From Gammaproteobacteria bacterium (GTDB lineage Bacteria > Pseudomonadota > Gammaproteobacteria > SURF-13), in NCBI GenBank assembly GCA_003599485.1, contig QZKM01000027.1, positions 1 to 64,000 on the forward strand: a DNA stretch of 64,000 nucleotides. The letters run 5' to 3'. The notes below the pieces were generated by a model, which did not search any database, was not told the DNA's origin, and saw only the letters and a program-made list of their open reading frames with translations. Both the position numbers and the translations under genes were made by a program. This document shows positions 38,951-49,063 of this stretch, one piece after another; position 1 is the first letter of the stretch; each line of letters starts with the position of its first letter.

Positions 38951-38973
38951 CACCAGCAAATCACCGGCTGCCT

Positions 38974-40644
38974 TTATCCTGTGAGCTTCTTGTATTTCAG
39001 CCGGTGCGGCTGGTCGGCCTCTATTCCCAGGCGGCGCTTGCGGTCGGCTTCGTAGTCGGCGTAGTTGCCTTCGAACCAGGTGACCACGCCCTCGCCCTCG
39101 AAGGCCAGCATGTGGGTGGCGATGCGGTCCAGGAACCAGCGGTCGTGCGAGATCACCACCACGCAGCCGGCGAAATCCAACAGCGCCTCTTCCAGCGCGC
39201 GCAGGGTTTCCACGTCGAGATCGTTGGTCGGCTCGTCGAGCAGCAGCACGTTGCCGCCGCTCTTGAGCAGCTTGGCGAGGTGCAGGCGGTTGCGCTCGCC
39301 GCCGGATAAATCCTTCACCAGCTTTTGCTGATCACTGCCCTTGAAGTTGAAGCGCCCCAGGTAGGCGCGCGAGGGCATCTCGAACTTGCCCACGGTAATC
39401 ATGTCGAGGCCGCCGGAGAGTTCCTGCCACACGGTTTTGCCGCCGTCCAGCGCGTCGCGCGACTGATCCACGTAGGCCAGTTGCACCGTCTCGCCGATGC
39501 GCAGCGTGCCGCCGTCCGGCTTTTCCTGCCCCACCAGCATGCGGAACAAGGTGGTCTTGCCCGCGCCGTTGGGGCCGATCACGCCCACGATGCCGCCGCG
39601 CGGCAGATTGAAGCTCAAGCCGTCAATCAATACCCGTTCGCCGAACGATTTGCGCAGAGCATCCGCCTCGATGACCAAATCGCCCAAACGCGGCCCGGGC
39701 GGAATGTAGATATCCTTGGTTTCGTTGCGCTTCTGCACGTCCTGCGCGGCAAGTTCGTCGAACGCCGCGAGGCGCGCCTTGCTCTTGGCGTGGCGCCCCT
39801 TGGGATTGCTGCGCACCCATTCCAGTTCCGCCTTCATGGCGCGCTGACGCGCGGTCTCCTGCTTTTCCTCGACCTCCAGGCGTTTTTCCTTTTGTTCCAG
39901 CCACGAAGAATAGTTGCCCTGCCAGGGGATGCCGTGGCCGCGATCCAGCTCCAGTATCCAGCCCGCGACGTTATCGAGAAAATAGCGGTCGTGGGTGACT
40001 GCGATGACGGTGCCGGGATACTCGTGCAGAAAACGCTCCAGCCACGCGACTGACTCGGCGTCGAGGTGGTTGGTCGGCTCGTCCAGCAGCAGCATGTCGG
40101 GCTTGGACAGCAACAGCCTGCACAGCGCCACGCGCCGCTTCTCGCCGCCGGAGAGCTTGTTCACCCCGGTCTCCCACGGTGGCAGGCGCAGCGCGTCGGC
40201 GGCCACCTCCAGGGTGCGATCCAGTTCCCACGCGCCCGCCGCGTCAATCTTTTCCTGCAACTGCGCCTGCTCTTCGAGCAGCGCGTTCATTTCATCGTCG
40301 CCCATCGGCTCGGCGAAGCGCATGCTCACCTCGTCGAAGCGTTTGAGCAGCGCCCTGGTCTCGGCCACCGCCTCCTCCACGTTGCCGCGCACGTCCTTTT
40401 CCGGATCGAGCTGCGGCTCCTGCGCCAGCAAACCGATGCGGATGCCAGGCTGCGGGCGCGCCTCGCCGATGTAGTCCTTGTCCACGCCCGCCATGATGCG
40501 CAGCAGCGTGGATTTGCCGGAGCCGTTCAAGCCCAGCACGCCGATCTTGGCGCCGGGAAAAAACGAGAGCGAGATGTCTTTCAGGATTTCGCGTTTCGGC
40601 GGCACCACCTTGCCGACGCGGTTCATGGTGTAGATGTATTGCAT
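38974..40644 (-). CDS. ettA: Energy-dependent translational throttle protein EttA (ABC-F)
   Basis: A 556-residue ABC-F protein with two ATPase domains: Walker [18 protein letters not shown] and [16 protein letters not shown], signatures [15 protein letters not shown] and [15 protein letters not shown]. The linker between them contains the Lys/Arg-rich helical arm. EttA binds the ribosomal E site and gates elongation according to ATP level. There is no membrane domain, as expected. Confidence 0.96.
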   Translation of the reverse strand: MQYIYTMNRVGKVVPPKREILKDISLSFFPGAKIGVLGLNGSGKSTLLRIMAGVDKDYIGEARPQPGIRIGLLAQEPQLDPEKDVRGNVEEAVAETRALLKRFDEVSMRFAEPMGDDEMNALLEEQAQLQEKIDAAGAWELDRTLEVAADALRLPPWETGVNKLSGGEKRRVALCRLLLSKPDMLLLDEPTNHLDAESVAWLERFLHEYPGTVIAVTHDRYFLDNVAGWILELDRGHGIPWQGNYSSWLEQKEKRLEVEEKQETARQRAMKAELEWVRSNPKGRHAKSKARLAAFDELAAQDVQKRNETKDIYIPPGPRLGDLVIEADALRKSFGERVLIDGLSFNLPRGGIVGVIGPNGAGKTTLFRMLVGQEKPDGGTLRIGETVQLAYVDQSRDALDGGKTVWQELSGGLDMITVGKFEMPSRAYLGRFNFKGSDQQKLVKDLSGGERNRLHLAKLLKSGGNVLLLDEPTNDLDVETLRALEEALLDFAGCVVVISHDRWFLDRIATHMLAFEGEGVVTWFEGNYADYEADRKRRLGIEADQPHRLKYKKLTG

Positions 40645-40717
40645 AGAGGCGGTTGCGAGCGGCTGGTTGCCAGTGGTAAAGCAACTATGATACTGGATAT
40701 TCGCCTTTGATTGCTTG

Positions 40718-41263
40718 CTACATGGCGCCTGCTATTGGTTTCTCCAGACGCAGCGCCGGGGCGTGGTCTTCGTAGTAACCGGCGATCTGACGCACGAGAT
40801 TAAAGCCCGCCTTTTGATACAGGCGCAAGGCGGGGGCGTTAGTGGCGCGCACTTCAAGGCTCAGGCACCCTCGCCCGCGCAGCGCAGCGGCCCGTTCGGC
40901 GTGTTTGAGCAGCGCGCGTGCGATGCCGCGGCCTTGATAACGGGGATGAACCACGAGGGAATAGAGCCGCGCCTGGGCTGAATTGCGCCGGTAGAGCAGC
41001 ACGGCGTCGCCCGCCACACACCCCGCCGCTTCATACACCCACACCTCGGCGCTGGCCCGGTGCAGCAGGCGGCGCAGGCTGGTCCGCGACAGGCGGTCGC
41101 CGGGGAAGTGGCGCTCCAGAGCGACCAGGGCGTCGAGATCGGTGAGCAGCGCGGCGCGTATTTCCGCGCCGTGCCTGTCTGCGCGCGAACACGCACAGGC
41201 AGACGCATTACTCTGTAGCCCTGCGCCGCCGGACGGCGCGGAGGTGGATTCAGCCTTGAGCAC
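40718..41263 (-). CDS. GNAT-family N-acetyltransferase
   Basis: A GNAT acetyltransferase of about 181 residues. The acetyl-CoA loop is [20 protein letters not shown], followed by [21 protein letters not shown], similar to RimI-like enzymes. The start is unclear: a GTG at 41263 overlaps the stop of the upstream gene, while the frame is open to a TTG at 41293. The substrate is unknown. It probably forms a unit with the DUF2156 gene. Confidence 0.85.
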   Translation of the reverse strand: MLKAESTSAPSGGAGLQSNASACACSRADRHGAEIRAALLTDLDALVALERHFPGDRLSRTSLRRLLHRASAEVWVYEAAGCVAGDAVLLYRRNSAQARLYSLVVHPRYQGRGIARALLKHAERAAALRGRGCLSLEVRATNAPALRLYQKAGFNLVRQIAGYYEDHAPALRLEKPIAGAM

Positions 41264-42344
41264 TGTAACGGCTGAGGGTGAACTTTTCGCCAAACAGCGC
41301 CGGGCGGTAGCTCATCTTCACCTTGCGCAGGTTTTCCAAGCCCAGATCGTCACCGACGTTGATGAAGGTGCAGTCGCGGTAGGTCTTGGCGAATTCGCGG
41401 AACAGGTACTGCGCCGATCCCTGAATGGTGAAGTTGGTTTTTTCCACCAGCACGCTCGCTACATTTGCGGTGATGCGCTCGCCGAAGGTGAAGCCTTCGA
41501 TGCGCCCGCCGATGACGAGGCACAGGCCGTCCAATTGCAGATAGTCGTAGTGCTCCAGCGCGCGGTTGATGGCGGTGCGCTCCAGTTCGGCGGTGCACAG
41601 GAAATCGGGTATCTCCTGCGCGGGCAGATATTTGATGCGTTCCTGCAGCCAGCGGTTGACGAGGTCGCGGATGCCGTCCCAGTGCTCGCGCCCGACCGGC
41701 TCCATGCGGTGACCGGGATAGCTGCGCCGGAACTGGTTGATCTCGTTGCGCTTGGTCTTGTAGGCGTTGCCCTTGAGCTCGATCAGGTCGGAGGTGGTGT
41801 AGATGTAATCCGGCAGCGCGCGCTCCACCAGCCAGTCATGGGTCACGGCGGGGAACGGGATGTCCTGATCCAGATTCAGCGCCTGGAGAAAATCGCGGTA
41901 CACGAACTCGACCCTGCCGAGCCAGGGCGTGGCGTTGTAGCCGTCCATGATCTCGAAGCAGGCGGTGAGCGCGCCGGGTTGATCCTGCGGCGCGCCGAGC
42001 GGCGGCAGCAGCATGGTGAGCCCGTCGCCGGTCAGGCTGAACAGGCAGAAGCAGTCTTCAATGATCTGGTAAAAGCCGCTCTTCTGGGTCAGCCAGATGA
42101 TGTTGTTGGCGAAGGTGTAATCGGAGAGCGGGACTTGAGCGCGGCGCTGATAGGCTTCGAACAGCGGTTTGACGTCGGCGGTGAACGGGTAAAGCTTGTG
42201 GCCTTCTATGGCGAGGTAGCGGTTGGGGAAACTTTTATTGACATGCAGCGTCAGGTTTTCAACGGCGGGGGAAGGTCTTTCCCATCGGAGATGATGACTG
42301 GATGACTGGCTACTACCGGGAGGTTCTTCAAGCGTGCGTAACAT
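41250..42344 (-). CDS. DUF2156 family protein (phosphatidylglycerol lysyltransferase C-terminal-like)
   Basis: A 364-residue soluble protein with the DUF2156/LPG-synthase C-terminal fold, a double GNAT-like domain. Landmarks are YTFANNIIWL, ELKGNAYKTKRNEINQFRR and EGFTFGERI. There is no membrane domain, so it is not a full lysyltransferase (MprF). The ATG at 42344 is chosen because the further upstream TTG (42410) is better read as part of a -35 box. The GNAT gene overlaps its 3' end. The acceptor is unknown. Confidence 0.8.
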   Translation of the reverse strand: MLRTLEEPPGSSQSSSHHLRWERPSPAVENLTLHVNKSFPNRYLAIEGHKLYPFTADVKPLFEAYQRRAQVPLSDYTFANNIIWLTQKSGFYQIIEDCFCLFSLTGDGLTMLLPPLGAPQDQPGALTACFEIMDGYNATPWLGRVEFVYRDFLQALNLDQDIPFPAVTHDWLVERALPDYIYTTSDLIELKGNAYKTKRNEINQFRRSYPGHRMEPVGREHWDGIRDLVNRWLQERIKYLPAQEIPDFLCTAELERTAINRALEHYDYLQLDGLCLVIGGRIEGFTFGERITANVASVLVEKTNFTIQGSAQYLFREFAKTYRDCTFINVGDDLGLENLRKVKMSYRPALFGEKFTLSRYSAQG

Positions 42345-42381
42345 AAAGGGGGTAAGGCTCCTGTGTGATTTAGGTGGCGCT

Positions 42382-42410
42382 AATAGACCAAAATAAAGCC
42401 CGCCTGTCAA
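42382..42410 (-). promoter_or_regulatory. Probable promoter of the DUF2156-GNAT pair
   Basis: On the minus strand, TTGACA (42405-42410), a 17-base spacer and TCTATT (42382-42387). Transcription would start near 42375, about 30 bases before the ATG at 42344. Confidence 0.5.
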
Positions 42411-42426
42411 CGACTATTTATGATTT

Positions 42427-42568
42427 CGCCCGCGCGGATTTACTCCGCGCGGGCGACCAAAGGGGGTGAGGTGCAACGCACCGAACAGGTTTGCAAGGGA
42501 TGCAAACCCTGGGCTTGCAAGCGAAGCAGGATGCGAGAGTGCAGCAAGGCTGCGCCACTCCCCTTTGG
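42427..42568. repeat. Structured intergenic element with one outer and several inner stems
   Basis: A perfect 11-base-pair hairpin (CGCCCGCGCGG / CCGCGCGGGCG, 42427-42455) is followed by a multi-branched unit. The outer stem is CCAAAGGGG (42457-42465) / CCCCTTTGG (42560-42568). It encloses GGTGC-aac-GCACC (42470-42482), GGTTTGCA-aggga-TGCAAACC (42488-42508), the palindrome GCTTGCAAGC (42513-42522) and GCAGC-aag-GCTGC (42541-42553). No protein gene fits. The remaining bases to 42637 show nothing else. Confidence 0.7.
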
Positions 42569-42637
42569 GAACCCCATTGCTGGAGAGTCCGCGCCAATGC
42601 CGCGGAGAGATATTCAAGGGTGGTAAACTGATTTGTG

Positions 42638-43591
42638 ATGAATCAGGTATGCGTATATATCGGCGCGGCGCTGGCGCGTTACGGCTTCGGCCACGGCCAC
42701 CCGTTCGGCCCGGACCGGATGGATGCGTTTTGGGATGAAGCGCAGCGGCTGGGGCTGGACCGGCGCGTCAGCGTGTGCGCGCCGGTGCAGGCGGCCCAGG
42801 AAGAGATCGAGCGCTTTCACACCCGCGAGTATGTGGAGCGCGTCAAGCTGCACTCGCAAACCGGCCAAGGCTATCTCGACTACGGCGACACGCCCGCATT
42901 TCCCGGCGTGTACGAAGCGGCGGCCACCGTAACCGGCTCCGCGCTCGACGCCATGCGCCGTATCATGCGCGGAGAATGCCGGCGCGCCTTCGTGCCCATC
43001 GCGGGCCTGCACCACGCGCGGCGCGACACGGCGGCGGGCTTTTGCGTGTTCAACGACTGCGGCGTGGTGATCGAGAGCCTGCGCGCGGAGTTCGGCGTAA
43101 AGCGCATCGCCTACGTGGACATAGACGCGCACCACGGCGATGGCGTGTTCTACGCCTATCAGGATGATCCGCAGGTGTTCATCGCCGACCTGCATGAAGA
43201 CGGGCGCTATTTATACCCCGGCACCGGCGCGGCGCACGAGCGCGGCACGGGCGCCGCCGTGGGCACCAAGCTTAATATACCGCTGCCGCCGGGCGCGACC
43301 GATCAGGATTTTATTGCCGCCTGGCCGCGCGTGGAGCATTTCCTGCGCGACGCGCGTCCGGAGTTCATCCTTTTGCAATGCGGCGCGGACAGCCTGGCCG
43401 ATGATCCCATCACTCACCTGCGCTACAGCCGCGAAGCGCACCGCCACGCCGCCGCGAGCCTGTGTGCGATTGCTGACGAATGTTGCGCGGGACGCCTGCT
43501 CGCCCTCGGCGGCGGCGGTTACAACCGGGCCAATCTGTCGTCCGCGTGGACAGCGGTGGTGCAAGCCTTGGTGGAATGCCAGCCGTTATGA
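42638..43591 (+). CDS. Histone deacetylase family protein (AcuC/acetylpolyamine hydrolase-like)
   Basis: A 317-residue arginase/deacetylase-fold zinc hydrolase. Metal and catalytic blocks are present: GLHHARRDTAAGFCVFND, YVDIDAHHGDGV and LQCGADSLADDP, then LALGGGGYNR. It may deacetylate a protein lysine or a small acetyl compound; the substrate cannot be told. The start is ATG 42638 (GTG 42635 also possible). The last six bases overlap the cyclophilin gene. Confidence 0.92.
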   Translation: MNQVCVYIGAALARYGFGHGHPFGPDRMDAFWDEAQRLGLDRRVSVCAPVQAAQEEIERFHTREYVERVKLHSQTGQGYLDYGDTPAFPGVYEAAATVTGSALDAMRRIMRGECRRAFVPIAGLHHARRDTAAGFCVFNDCGVVIESLRAEFGVKRIAYVDIDAHHGDGVFYAYQDDPQVFIADLHEDGRYLYPGTGAAHERGTGAAVGTKLNIPLPPGATDQDFIAAWPRVEHFLRDARPEFILLQCGADSLADDPITHLRYSREAHRHAAASLCAIADECCAGRLLALGGGGYNRANLSSAWTAVVQALVECQPL

Positions 43592-44074
43592 AGCAATGCT
43601 CACCTTCTGCATCACCACCGGCTCGATGGGCTTGTCGCCGCGGTCACGCGCCACGCAGGCGATGGCGTCCACCACCTCCTGGCCTTCAGTGACGCGCCCG
43701 AAGATGGTGTAGTTGGGCGGCAGCGGGTAGTCCGCGTGCATGATGAAAAACTGCGAACGGTTGGTGTCCGGCCCGGCGTTGGCCATCGCCACCGTACCAG
43801 CCTTATAGCCGTGCTGGTAGAGTTCAGATGTTGCGGCGATCTCATCGGCAAAGCGCCCGCCCCAGGCCGAGTCGCCGCCACGCCCGGTGCCGGTGGGGTC
43901 GCCGCCCTGGATCATGAAGCCCTTGATGACGCGGTGAAAGATCACGCCGTCGTAATAGCCGCGCCCGGCGAGGGTGATGAAGTTTTCCGTGGTCCTGGGC
44001 GCGTCCGTCTCCAGCAACTCAAACCGGATGGTTCCCTTATTGGTTTCAATTACCGCGCTGCGCGATGATTTCAC
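43586..44074 (-). CDS. ppiB: Cyclophilin-type peptidyl-prolyl isomerase
   Basis: A 162-residue cytoplasmic cyclophilin (no signal peptide) that isomerises Xaa-Pro bonds. Family blocks are GVIFHRVIKGFMIQGGDPTGTGRGG, GTVAMANAGPDTNRSQFFI and FGRVTEGQEVVDAI. The start is a GTG at 44074, overlapping the TGA of the upstream membrane gene. Confidence 0.94.
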   Translation of the reverse strand: MKSSRSAVIETNKGTIRFELLETDAPRTTENFITLAGRGYYDGVIFHRVIKGFMIQGGDPTGTGRGGDSAWGGRFADEIAATSELYQHGYKAGTVAMANAGPDTNRSQFFIMHADYPLPPNYTIFGRVTEGQEVVDAIACVARDRGDKPIEPVVMQKVSIAS

Positions 44075-44286
44075 TCTTGCCGCTCCGCACCCGCCTTATG
44101 GCTGTTCAAGGCCTTGAAGAAACACCACAGCAGCGAGACCAGCCAATACAACAGGCTCCAGCCCACACCCGCCGCCATCATGAGCGCAGGACTGAAGCTA
44201 AACCAGGTCAGGATCAGCACGATGATGAGCGAGACGATCCAGGCGGGAATGCGGTTTTGCAGGCACACGTACAGGCGTTGCATCAT
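44071..44286 (-). CDS. Small two-helix membrane protein upstream of ppiB
   Basis: A 71-residue protein with two hydrophobic helices (about 14-36 and 40-60) and a charged C-terminus. AAGGAGTG precedes the ATG. Its stop overlaps the ppiB GTG, implying coupling. The family is not recognised. Confidence 0.65.
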   Translation of the reverse strand: MMQRLYVCLQNRIPAWIVSLIIVLILTWFSFSPALMMAAGVGWSLLYWLVSLLWCFFKALNSHKAGAERQE

Positions 44287-44433
44287 GGGTCACTCCTTGG
44301 CCGGTTATATGGCCGCCGTTTTAGTCCGGTTCAGTGTAGCGCAAGCATTTCTTTTCCGCACTAAAATCACCGCCGGGCCGCGAAACAGCGGGTGAAATCG
44401 GCTATCATTAGGGTTTTTACTTCAGGGAAAGCC

Positions 44434-45690
44434 ATGTTCAGCAAAAGCATGAAAATCGCCGGCTTCGACGACGAGTTGTGGAACGCCATGCAGGCGGAAA
44501 GCCGGCGTCAGGAGGAACACATCGAACTCATCGCATCGGAAAATTACGCCAGCCCCAGGGTGCTGGAGGCGCAGGGCTCGGTGCTCACCAATAAATACGC
44601 CGAAGGCTACCCCGGCAAGCGCTACTACGGCGGCTGCGAACACGTGGACGTGGCCGAGCAGCTTGCCATCACGCGCGTGAAAAAACTGTTCGGCGCGGAT
44701 TATGCCAACGTGCAGCCGCACTCCGGCTCGCAGGCCAACGCCGCGGTATACATGGCGCTGCTCAACCCGGGCGACACCATCCTGGGGATGAGCCTCGCGC
44801 ACGGCGGGCACCTCACGCACGGGGCCAAGGTGAATTTTTCCGGCAAAATTTACAACGCCGTGCAGTACGGTCTCGACCCCGCCACGGGCGAGATTGATTA
44901 CGGTCAGGTTGAAAGGCTCGCGCTGGAACACAAACCCAAGATGGTCGTGGCGGGTTTTTCCGCCTATTCGCGCGTGGTGGACTGGCAACGCTTCCGCGCC
45001 ATCGCGGACAAGGTAGGCGCCTATTTATTCGTGGACATCGCGCATCCCGCGGGGCTCATCGCGGCGGGCGTGTACCCCAGTCCGGTGAATATCGCGGACA
45101 TCACCACCTCCACCACCCACAAGACGCTGCGCGGCCCGCGCGGCGGCATCATCTTGGCGCGCGCCAATCCGGACATCGAGAAAAAACTCAACTCCATCGT
45201 GTTCCCCGGCATCCAGGGCGGGCCGCTGATGCACGTGATCGCCGCCAAGGCGGTGGCCTTCAAGGAGGCGCTGGCCCCGGAGTTCAAGGCCTATCAGCAA
45301 CAGGTGCTCGACAACGCGCGCGCCATGGCCAAGACCGTGATCGAGCGCGGCTATAACGTGGTCTCCGGCGGCACCGACAATCATTTATTCCTGGTGGACC
45401 TGGTGAGCAAAAATCTCACCGGCAAGGACGCCGAGGCGGCGCTCGGCAAGGCGAACATCACGGTGAACAAAAACGCCGTGCCCAACGATCCGCAGTCGCC
45501 GTTTGTCACCAGCGGCATCCGCATCGGCACCCCGGCCATCACCACGCGCGGTTTTAACGAAAATGACGCGCGTCTGCTCGCGGGCTGGATCTGCGACGTG
45601 CTGGACAACATCGCGGATGAAAAGGTGATCGCGCGCGTCAAGCAACAGGCGCTCGACATCTGCCACCGCCTGCCGGTGTATGGCAACTAA
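44434..45690 (+). CDS. glyA: Serine hydroxymethyltransferase
   Basis: GlyA moves a one-carbon unit between serine and tetrahydrofolate. The 418-residue PLP enzyme has [20 protein letters not shown], the PLP lysine in [15 protein letters not shown], and [17 protein letters not shown]. The ATG at 44434 follows AGGGAAAG; the frame opens 14 codons earlier but without support. It leads towards nrdR and the rib genes. Confidence 0.97.
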   Translation: MFSKSMKIAGFDDELWNAMQAESRRQEEHIELIASENYASPRVLEAQGSVLTNKYAEGYPGKRYYGGCEHVDVAEQLAITRVKKLFGADYANVQPHSGSQANAAVYMALLNPGDTILGMSLAHGGHLTHGAKVNFSGKIYNAVQYGLDPATGEIDYGQVERLALEHKPKMVVAGFSAYSRVVDWQRFRAIADKVGAYLFVDIAHPAGLIAAGVYPSPVNIADITTSTTHKTLRGPRGGIILARANPDIEKKLNSIVFPGIQGGPLMHVIAAKAVAFKEALAPEFKAYQQQVLDNARAMAKTVIERGYNVVSGGTDNHLFLVDLVSKNLTGKDAEAALGKANITVNKNAVPNDPQSPFVTSGIRIGTPAITTRGFNENDARLLAGWICDVLDNIADEKVIARVKQQALDICHRLPVYGN

Positions 45691-45715
45691 CCACCCTTAA
45701 ACGGAAGACGCATCC

Positions 45716-46222
45716 ATGCGCTGCCCCTTTTGCGGAGCCGAAGACACCAAGGTAGTGGACTCGCGCCTGGCGAGCGAAGGCAGCCAGGTGCGCCGCCGCC
45801 GCGAGTGTCTGGTGTGCGGCGAGCGCTACACCACCTTCGAGTCCGCTGAACTTACCATGCCGCGCATCATCAAGCGCGACGGCAGCCGGGTCAATTTTGA
45901 TGAAGACAAGCTGCGCGGCGGCATGATGCGCGCCCTGGAGAAACGCCCGGTGGCGAGCGACCAGATCGAGGCCGCCGTGCAGCGCCTCAAGCAGCGCCTG
46001 CGCGCCAGCGGCGAGCGCGAACTGCCTTCGCGCACCCTGGGCGAGTGGGTGATGGACGAGCTGCGGGCGCTGGATGAAGTCGCCTACGTGCGCTTCGCCT
46101 CGGTGTACCGCAGCTTCCAGGACGTGCGCGCCTTCCGCGAAGAGATCGAGCGCCTGGAAAACCGGCCCGCCGCAGAGGCCAAAAATCAACTCCCGCTGAT
46201 TACCGAAGTTTCCAAAAAATGA
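45716..46222 (+). CDS. nrdR: Transcriptional repressor NrdR
   Basis: NrdR represses ribonucleotide reductase genes according to ATP/dATP. The 168-residue product has a zinc ribbon ([17 protein letters not shown] and [16 protein letters not shown]) and an ATP-cone domain ([17 protein letters not shown]). The glyA-nrdR-ribD order is common. It overlaps ribD by four bases. Confidence 0.97.
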   Translation: MRCPFCGAEDTKVVDSRLASEGSQVRRRRECLVCGERYTTFESAELTMPRIIKRDGSRVNFDEDKLRGGMMRALEKRPVASDQIEAAVQRLKQRLRASGERELPSRTLGEWVMDELRALDEVAYVRFASVYRSFQDVRAFREEIERLENRPAAEAKNQLPLITEVSKK

Positions 46223-47319
46223 CGGCGCAGGATCACGCCTGCATGGCGCACGCCCTGCGACTGGCGGCGCGCGGCTTGTACACGGCGCACCCGAATCCGC
46301 GCGTCGGCTGCGTCATCGTGCAGGGCGGCGAGATCGTGGGAGAAGGCTGGCACCAGCGCACCGGCGAGGCGCACGCGGAAATCCACGCATTAAATGAAGC
46401 CGGTGAGCGCGCGCGCGGCGCGACGGCGTACGTCACGCTGGAGCCCTGCTGCCATCACGGCCGCACCCCGCCCTGCACCGAAGCGCTCATCCAGGCGGGC
46501 GTGGCGCGCGTGGTGACGGCCATGCTTGACCCCAATCCGAAAGTAGCGGGCCACGGGTTACAGCAGTTAAGCGCGGCAGGCATCAGTGTAGAACACGGCC
46601 TCATGCAGGCCGAGGCCGAGAAGCTGAATCGCGGCTTTGTCACGCGCATGCAATCGGGCCGCCCGTTCGTGCGCGTGAAGCTGGCCATGACGCTGGACGG
46701 ACGCACCGCGGCGGCCGATGGCGAGAGCAGGTGGATCAGCGGCGAGGCGGCGCGGGCCGATGTGCAGCGCCTGCGCGCCGAGAGCGGCGCGATTCTGACC
46801 GGCATCAATACCGTGCTGCACGATGATCCGCTGCTCACCGTGCGCCTGCCGGAGCTCGATGAGGCGGAAGGCAAGCCGCCGCTGCGCGTGGTGCTGGATT
46901 CGCGCCTGCGCTTCCCGCCCAACGCGCGCATGCTCACCCGGCCGGGACACACCCTGGTCATCACCGGCGCGCTGGGTATGGTAGAAAAAAATCATCTGGC
47001 CGCGGCCGAGGTCATCACGCTCGCCGGGCCGAAGGGGAAGGTGGATCTCTACGCCGCGCTGCATCATCTCTCCGCGCGGCATGAGATCAACGACGTGCTG
47101 GTCGAGGCCGGGCCGGTTTTAAGCGGCGCACTGGTCGAGGCACAGCTTGTGGATGAGTTCATTATTTATCTCGCGCCTGCGCTGCTCGGCGATAACGCGC
47201 GCGGCCTGCTGCACTTGCCCGCGTTGCAACACCTGGCGCAGCGCGTCGCGCTCGACATCCTCGATCTGCGCGCGATTGGCCGGGACTGGCGCATCACGGC
47301 CAAACCGCTGTATACCTGA
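46219..47319 (+). CDS. ribD: Bifunctional riboflavin biosynthesis deaminase/reductase RibD
   Basis: RibD deaminates then reduces the pyrimidine intermediate of riboflavin synthesis. The 366-residue product has an N-terminal deaminase domain with the zinc motif HAEIHAL and [12 protein letters not shown], and a C-terminal NADPH reductase domain ([32 protein letters not shown]). Both halves are complete. Confidence 0.96.
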   Translation: MTAQDHACMAHALRLAARGLYTAHPNPRVGCVIVQGGEIVGEGWHQRTGEAHAEIHALNEAGERARGATAYVTLEPCCHHGRTPPCTEALIQAGVARVVTAMLDPNPKVAGHGLQQLSAAGISVEHGLMQAEAEKLNRGFVTRMQSGRPFVRVKLAMTLDGRTAAADGESRWISGEAARADVQRLRAESGAILTGINTVLHDDPLLTVRLPELDEAEGKPPLRVVLDSRLRFPPNARMLTRPGHTLVITGALGMVEKNHLAAAEVITLAGPKGKVDLYAALHHLSARHEINDVLVEAGPVLSGALVEAQLVDEFIIYLAPALLGDNARGLLHLPALQHLAQRVALDILDLRAIGRDWRITAKPLYT

Positions 47320-47368
47320 CGTCTGGCCACTCTGGTGTTTACCCGCTAAGATGAACTCTTAATGTCCC

Positions 47369-47962
47369 ATGTTCACCGGCATTATTCAGTCTGTAGGCGC
47401 CATCGCCGAGCTGCAACGCAAAGGCGCGGACACGCGTGCGCGCATTGCAACCGGCGGCCTTGATCTGTCCAGTATACGCGTGGGCGACAGCATCGCGGTT
47501 TCAGGCGTGTGTCTTACCGTGACGGAACATGACGCGAAAAGTTTTGCCGTGGACATCTCGGCGGAGACGCTGCGCTGTACCACGTTTTCCTCGCTCGCCG
47601 CGGGTGCGCGCGTCAATCTGGAGCCGGCGCTCGCCGCGGGCGCGCCGCTGGGCGGCCATTTCGTCACCGGGCACGTGGACGGCGTGGGGCGCGTGCTGGA
47701 CTGCCGGCCTGAAGGCGCATCGCGGCGAGTGAGCATCGAGGTTCCTCATGCGCTGGCGAAATACATCGCTGCGAAAGGCTCCCTCTGCGTGGACGGCGTG
47801 AGCCTCACTGTGAATGAGATCAATGGCAATGCCTGCACCGTCAATCTCATTCCACACACCCTGCAACACACCACGCTGGGCGCGCTGGCCGCGGGCGCGC
47901 AGGTCAACCTGGAAGTGGACATCATCGCGCGTTATCTGGAGAGGCTGCACGCATGCCGCTGA
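47369..47962 (+). CDS. ribE: Riboflavin synthase alpha subunit
   Basis: Riboflavin synthase dismutates two lumazines into riboflavin. The 197-residue product is the usual tandem of two lumazine-binding domains, each starting with an FTGI or HFVTGHVDG-type motif (MFTGIIQSVGAIAEL; GGHFVTGHVDGVGRV; SLCVDGVSLTVNEI). It overlaps ribBA by ten bases. Confidence 0.96.
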   Translation: MFTGIIQSVGAIAELQRKGADTRARIATGGLDLSSIRVGDSIAVSGVCLTVTEHDAKSFAVDISAETLRCTTFSSLAAGARVNLEPALAAGAPLGGHFVTGHVDGVGRVLDCRPEGASRRVSIEVPHALAKYIAAKGSLCVDGVSLTVNEINGNACTVNLIPHTLQHTTLGALAAGAQVNLEVDIIARYLERLHACR

Positions 47963-49050
47963 ACACCATTGAAGACATCATCGCCGACATCCGCGCCGGC
48001 AAAATGGTCATCCTGATGGACGACGAGGGGCGCGAGAACGAGGGCGATCTCATCATGGCCGCGATCCACGTGCGCCCGGAGGACATCAACTTCATGGCGC
48101 GCTACGGGCGCGGCCTGATCTGCCTCACGCTCACGCGCGAGCGCTGCGCCGCGCTGCGCCTGCCGCTCATGGTAAGCGACAATTACACCCAGCACGGCAC
48201 CAATTTCACCCTCTCCATCGAGGCCGCGCGCGGCGTGAGCACCGGCATCTCGGCGCAGGATCGCGCGCGCACCATCCGCGCCGCGGTGGCCCCGAACGCC
48301 CAACCCTCCGACCTGGTGCAACCCGGCCACATCTTCCCGCTCATGGCGCAGCCGGGCGGGGTGCTGACGCGCGCCGGCCACACCGAGGCGGCGTGCGACC
48401 TCGCCTATCTCGCGGGGCTGGAACCAGCGGGCGTGATCGTGGAAATCCTGAATGAGGACGGCAGCATGGCGCGCCGCGCCGATCTGGAAAAATTCGCGCG
48501 CGAACACGGCCTCAAGATCGGCACCATCGCCGACCTGATCCGTTATCGCGTGCAGTCCGAAAAAACCGTGCAGCGCGTATCCGATACGCGGGTGCAGACC
48601 GGCAGCGGCGAGTTCAGGCTGGTGACCTATCGTGATACCATGGATAACGAACTGCACCTTGCCCTGGTGCGCGGCGTGATTGAGAAGGACAAGCCGGCGC
48701 CGGTGCGCGTGCACCTGCCCACCACCTGCGATGCGCTGGGCATGCTGCGCGCCGATGGCAACTGGACCCTGCACAGCGCGCTGCAATATATTGCAGCGCA
48801 GAATCACGGCGTGGTGGTCGTGCTGCGCCGGCCCGAAACCCCGGATGAGCTGTTGCAACGCCTGGAGCAGCGCGGCGCAGCGCACGAGGCCGCGGAGGAC
48901 ATCCGCACCTATGGCGTGGGCGCGCAGATTCTCGCCGACCTCGGCGTGCGCAAGATGCGCGTGTTGAGCGCGCCCAAGAAAATACACGCGCTTTCGGGGT
49001 TTGATCTTGAAATCGTGGAATACCTGACTCCGCCGCAGGCGGGAAAATAA
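47953..49050 (+). CDS. ribB: 3,4-dihydroxy-2-butanone 4-phosphate synthase with degenerate GTP cyclohydrolase II domain
   Basis: The N-terminal domain (about residues 1-200) is a full DHBP synthase: DDEGRENEGDLIMAA, TSIEAARGVSTGIS-like region and RAGHTEAACDLAYLAGL. The C-terminal domain (about 205-365) follows the GTP cyclohydrolase II fold but lacks the zinc cysteines. Where active enzymes have a GSLRCDCG-type motif this protein has DGNWTLHSALQYI, and only one Cys is near the first site. So it should make DHBP but not act on GTP; a separate RibA is expected elsewhere. This is a known RibBX-like type. Confidence 0.92.
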   Translation: MPLNTIEDIIADIRAGKMVILMDDEGRENEGDLIMAAIHVRPEDINFMARYGRGLICLTLTRERCAALRLPLMVSDNYTQHGTNFTLSIEAARGVSTGISAQDRARTIRAAVAPNAQPSDLVQPGHIFPLMAQPGGVLTRAGHTEAACDLAYLAGLEPAGVIVEILNEDGSMARRADLEKFAREHGLKIGTIADLIRYRVQSEKTVQRVSDTRVQTGSGEFRLVTYRDTMDNELHLALVRGVIEKDKPAPVRVHLPTTCDALGMLRADGNWTLHSALQYIAAQNHGVVVVLRRPETPDELLQRLEQRGAAHEAAEDIRTYGVGAQILADLGVRKMRVLSAPKKIHALSGFDLEIVEYLTPPQAGK

Positions 49051-49063
49051 TCCGTAGCCACCC

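Noticed and set aside
42414-42738. Small frames in the 42.4-42.7 kb gap
   Set aside because: They are translations of the structured repeat and have no protein-like conservation or ribosome site.
44287-44433. A glycine or other riboswitch before glyA
   Set aside because: The leader is short and shows no conserved riboswitch core that I could identify.
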